A DNA stretch of 15,958 nucleotides from Deltaproteobacteria bacterium (GTDB taxonomy: Bacteria > Myxococcota_A > UBA796), in the NCBI GenBank assembly GCA_002707085.1, contig PALY01000153.1, positions 1 to 15,958 on the forward strand. Direction: 5' to 3'. Position numbers and translations under genes: made by a program. A model generated the notes under the pieces. The model did not search any database. It was not told the DNA's origin and saw nothing but the letters and a program-made list of their open reading frames with translations. The stretch's first letter is position 1; the number at the start of each line of letters is the position of its first letter. This document shows positions 15,146-15,958 of this stretch, in pieces.

Positions 15146-15958
15146 TTATTCTACGTTGATGTCAAACACCTTCTCTTCGCTATTCTGACAGCCGATCCGT
15201 GACACAATCGTGTGGAGGCGATGCCTGCCAGCGGGTAAACTAAGGGGCGAGGTGAATATGCGCCAGAAAGATTTCTCACCCTCATGCAGGCTATAGGAAA
15301 TGCTGCAACCCGGCGTACCACTAAAAAGCTGCAGTTTATGCAGCTCAGGTACACTGAAGGAATCCGGTGCCCGTTCCTGTCCGTATGAATCTGCGGTAAA
15401 TACCAGGCAATTTGCCTCTTTGCACTCAGGTTTTTCTTCGTCGGGATAGTGCATATGTTTCAGCACTCTTTCTTCGACAAGGCCTAGATCGCCGGTTTCC
15501 TTCTGCCAGGCATTAAGTTCCTCGCGCATTCGCACAAGCACTTCTCTGTGGCCGTCATCCTCGGCAAGATTGTTGACCTCATGAGGGTCGGAATTCGTAT
15601 CGTAAAGCTCTTCTACCGGCCGCTTGTCTGCGAACATGACGGACTGTGTCTCATTGAGCGAGCCCTCGAGCCAGCATCGATACCACTCCTGCATGATGGG
15701 ATGATTATTGCGGAATCGATTCCACACGAGATAGGGTTTCTCGGGAAACCCGTTCTTGATGTACTTATAACGTTTGTCGCGCACCGCCCGAACCATTTCG
15801 TGGTCCATGTCACTGCGGTCCACCGACGCAAAGGTGTATTGCCGTTCGGGACTTTCCTGATCACCAAGAAATGCCTGGCCCTGCATATGCGGTGGCACAG
15901 TAATGCCACAGGCGCTCAGCATGGTAGCGCCAAGATCAATCGTGCTGACCAGGCGTTC
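15146..15958 (-). CDS. Second sulfatase, C-terminal 270 residues (gene runs off the window)
   Basis: The frame is open to the window edge, so the N-terminus with the formylglycine site is not seen. The visible part begins ERLVSTIDLGATMLSACGI, the segment that follows the active-site core in type I sulfatases (compare VSTVDLxPTLL). It continues with VRAVRDKRYKYIKNGFPE, the usual late core strand, and EELYDTNSDPHEVNNLAED, the common sulfatase ending. A further tail of about 75 residues follows (GTPGCSISYSLHEGEK, SPLSLPAGRHRLHTIVSRIG), resembling the small CHB_HEX_C/Fn3-associated beta-domain appended to carbohydrate enzymes; that is inference. The internal Met at 15922 is not the start. The substrate is unknown; sulfated polysaccharide is plausible. 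It belongs to a different subgroup from the neighbouring arylsulfatase. Confidence 0.9.
   Translation of the reverse strand, partial: ERLVSTIDLGATMLSACGITVPPHMQGQAFLGDQESPERQYTFASVDRSDMDHEMVRAVRDKRYKYIKNGFPEKPYLVWNRFRNNHPIMQEWYRCWLEGSLNETQSVMFADKRPVEELYDTNSDPHEVNNLAEDDGHREVLVRMREELNAWQKETGDLGLVEERVLKHMHYPDEEKPECKEANCLVFTADSYGQERAPDSFSVPELHKLQLFSGTPGCSISYSLHEGEKSFWRIFTSPLSLPAGRHRLHTIVSRIGCQNSEEKVFDINVE

Noticed and set aside
1..15958. Insertion sequence, phage, CRISPR or new defence system
   Set aside because: I looked for transposase or integrase motifs, regular direct repeats with spacers, tRNA-like ends and nuclease or helicase genes. Only the dead VapC fragment relates to such systems.

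Overview
The window looks like a chromosomal piece of an aerobic, probably marine, Gram-negative bacterium, most likely a gammaproteobacterium. The reasons are a FecI-type ECF sigma factor, a FecR anti-sigma factor and a very large TonB-dependent receptor (TBDR) of the TIGR01782-like kind, which need an outer membrane, together with two sulfatases, an Fe(II)/2-oxoglutarate oxygenase of the PhyH family and an ArsJ arsenate-detoxification pair. G+C is moderate by eye. No rRNA, tRNA, CRISPR array, insertion sequence or phage gene was seen.

Layout. Positions 1-606 carry two tandem, related small membrane proteins (73 and 75 aa), each with a strong ribosome binding site, followed by an imperfect hairpin. 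About 500 bases without a convincing gene follow. Then comes a left-hand block on the plus strand: PhyH-type oxygenase with C-terminal HEAT-like repeats (1121-2578), overlapping alpha/beta hydrolase (2556-3368), ECF sigma factor (3468-4004), FecR (4015-5070), TBDR with an STN signalling domain (5206-8325) and a strong rho-independent terminator (8358-8388). The sigma/FecR/TBDR trio is a classic surface-signalling unit. The two enzymes in front may process the ligand that the receptor imports, but that is inference from position.

Middle. Positions 8411-8746 on the minus strand hold what looks like a frame-broken dead gene. It is followed by metY (O-acetylhomoserine sulfhydrylase, 8806-10077, plus). 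Convergent to it is the minus-strand operon gapdh-arsJ (12374 down to 10153), whose products convert arsenate plus glyceraldehyde-3-phosphate to 1-arseno-3-phosphoglycerate and export it. No arsR is visible.

Right. A shrunken VapC toxin remnant (12564-12797) precedes an arylsulfatase without a signal peptide (12884-15112, plus). A second sulfatase (15146 to the window edge, minus, N-terminus missing) converges on it.

The most unusual points are: (1) the TBDR gene encodes a second complete signal-peptide-like segment after its STN domain, with its own ribosome binding site and ATG, which suggests a domain fusion and possibly two products; (2) the PhyH gene has no ATG/GTG/TTG where its family N-terminus begins, but an ATC sits at ideal distance from a Shine-Dalgarno sequence, preceded by competing hairpins and a short overlapping reading frame; (3) the tandem small membrane proteins, whose family I do not recognise; (4) two decayed genes in the intergenic regions.
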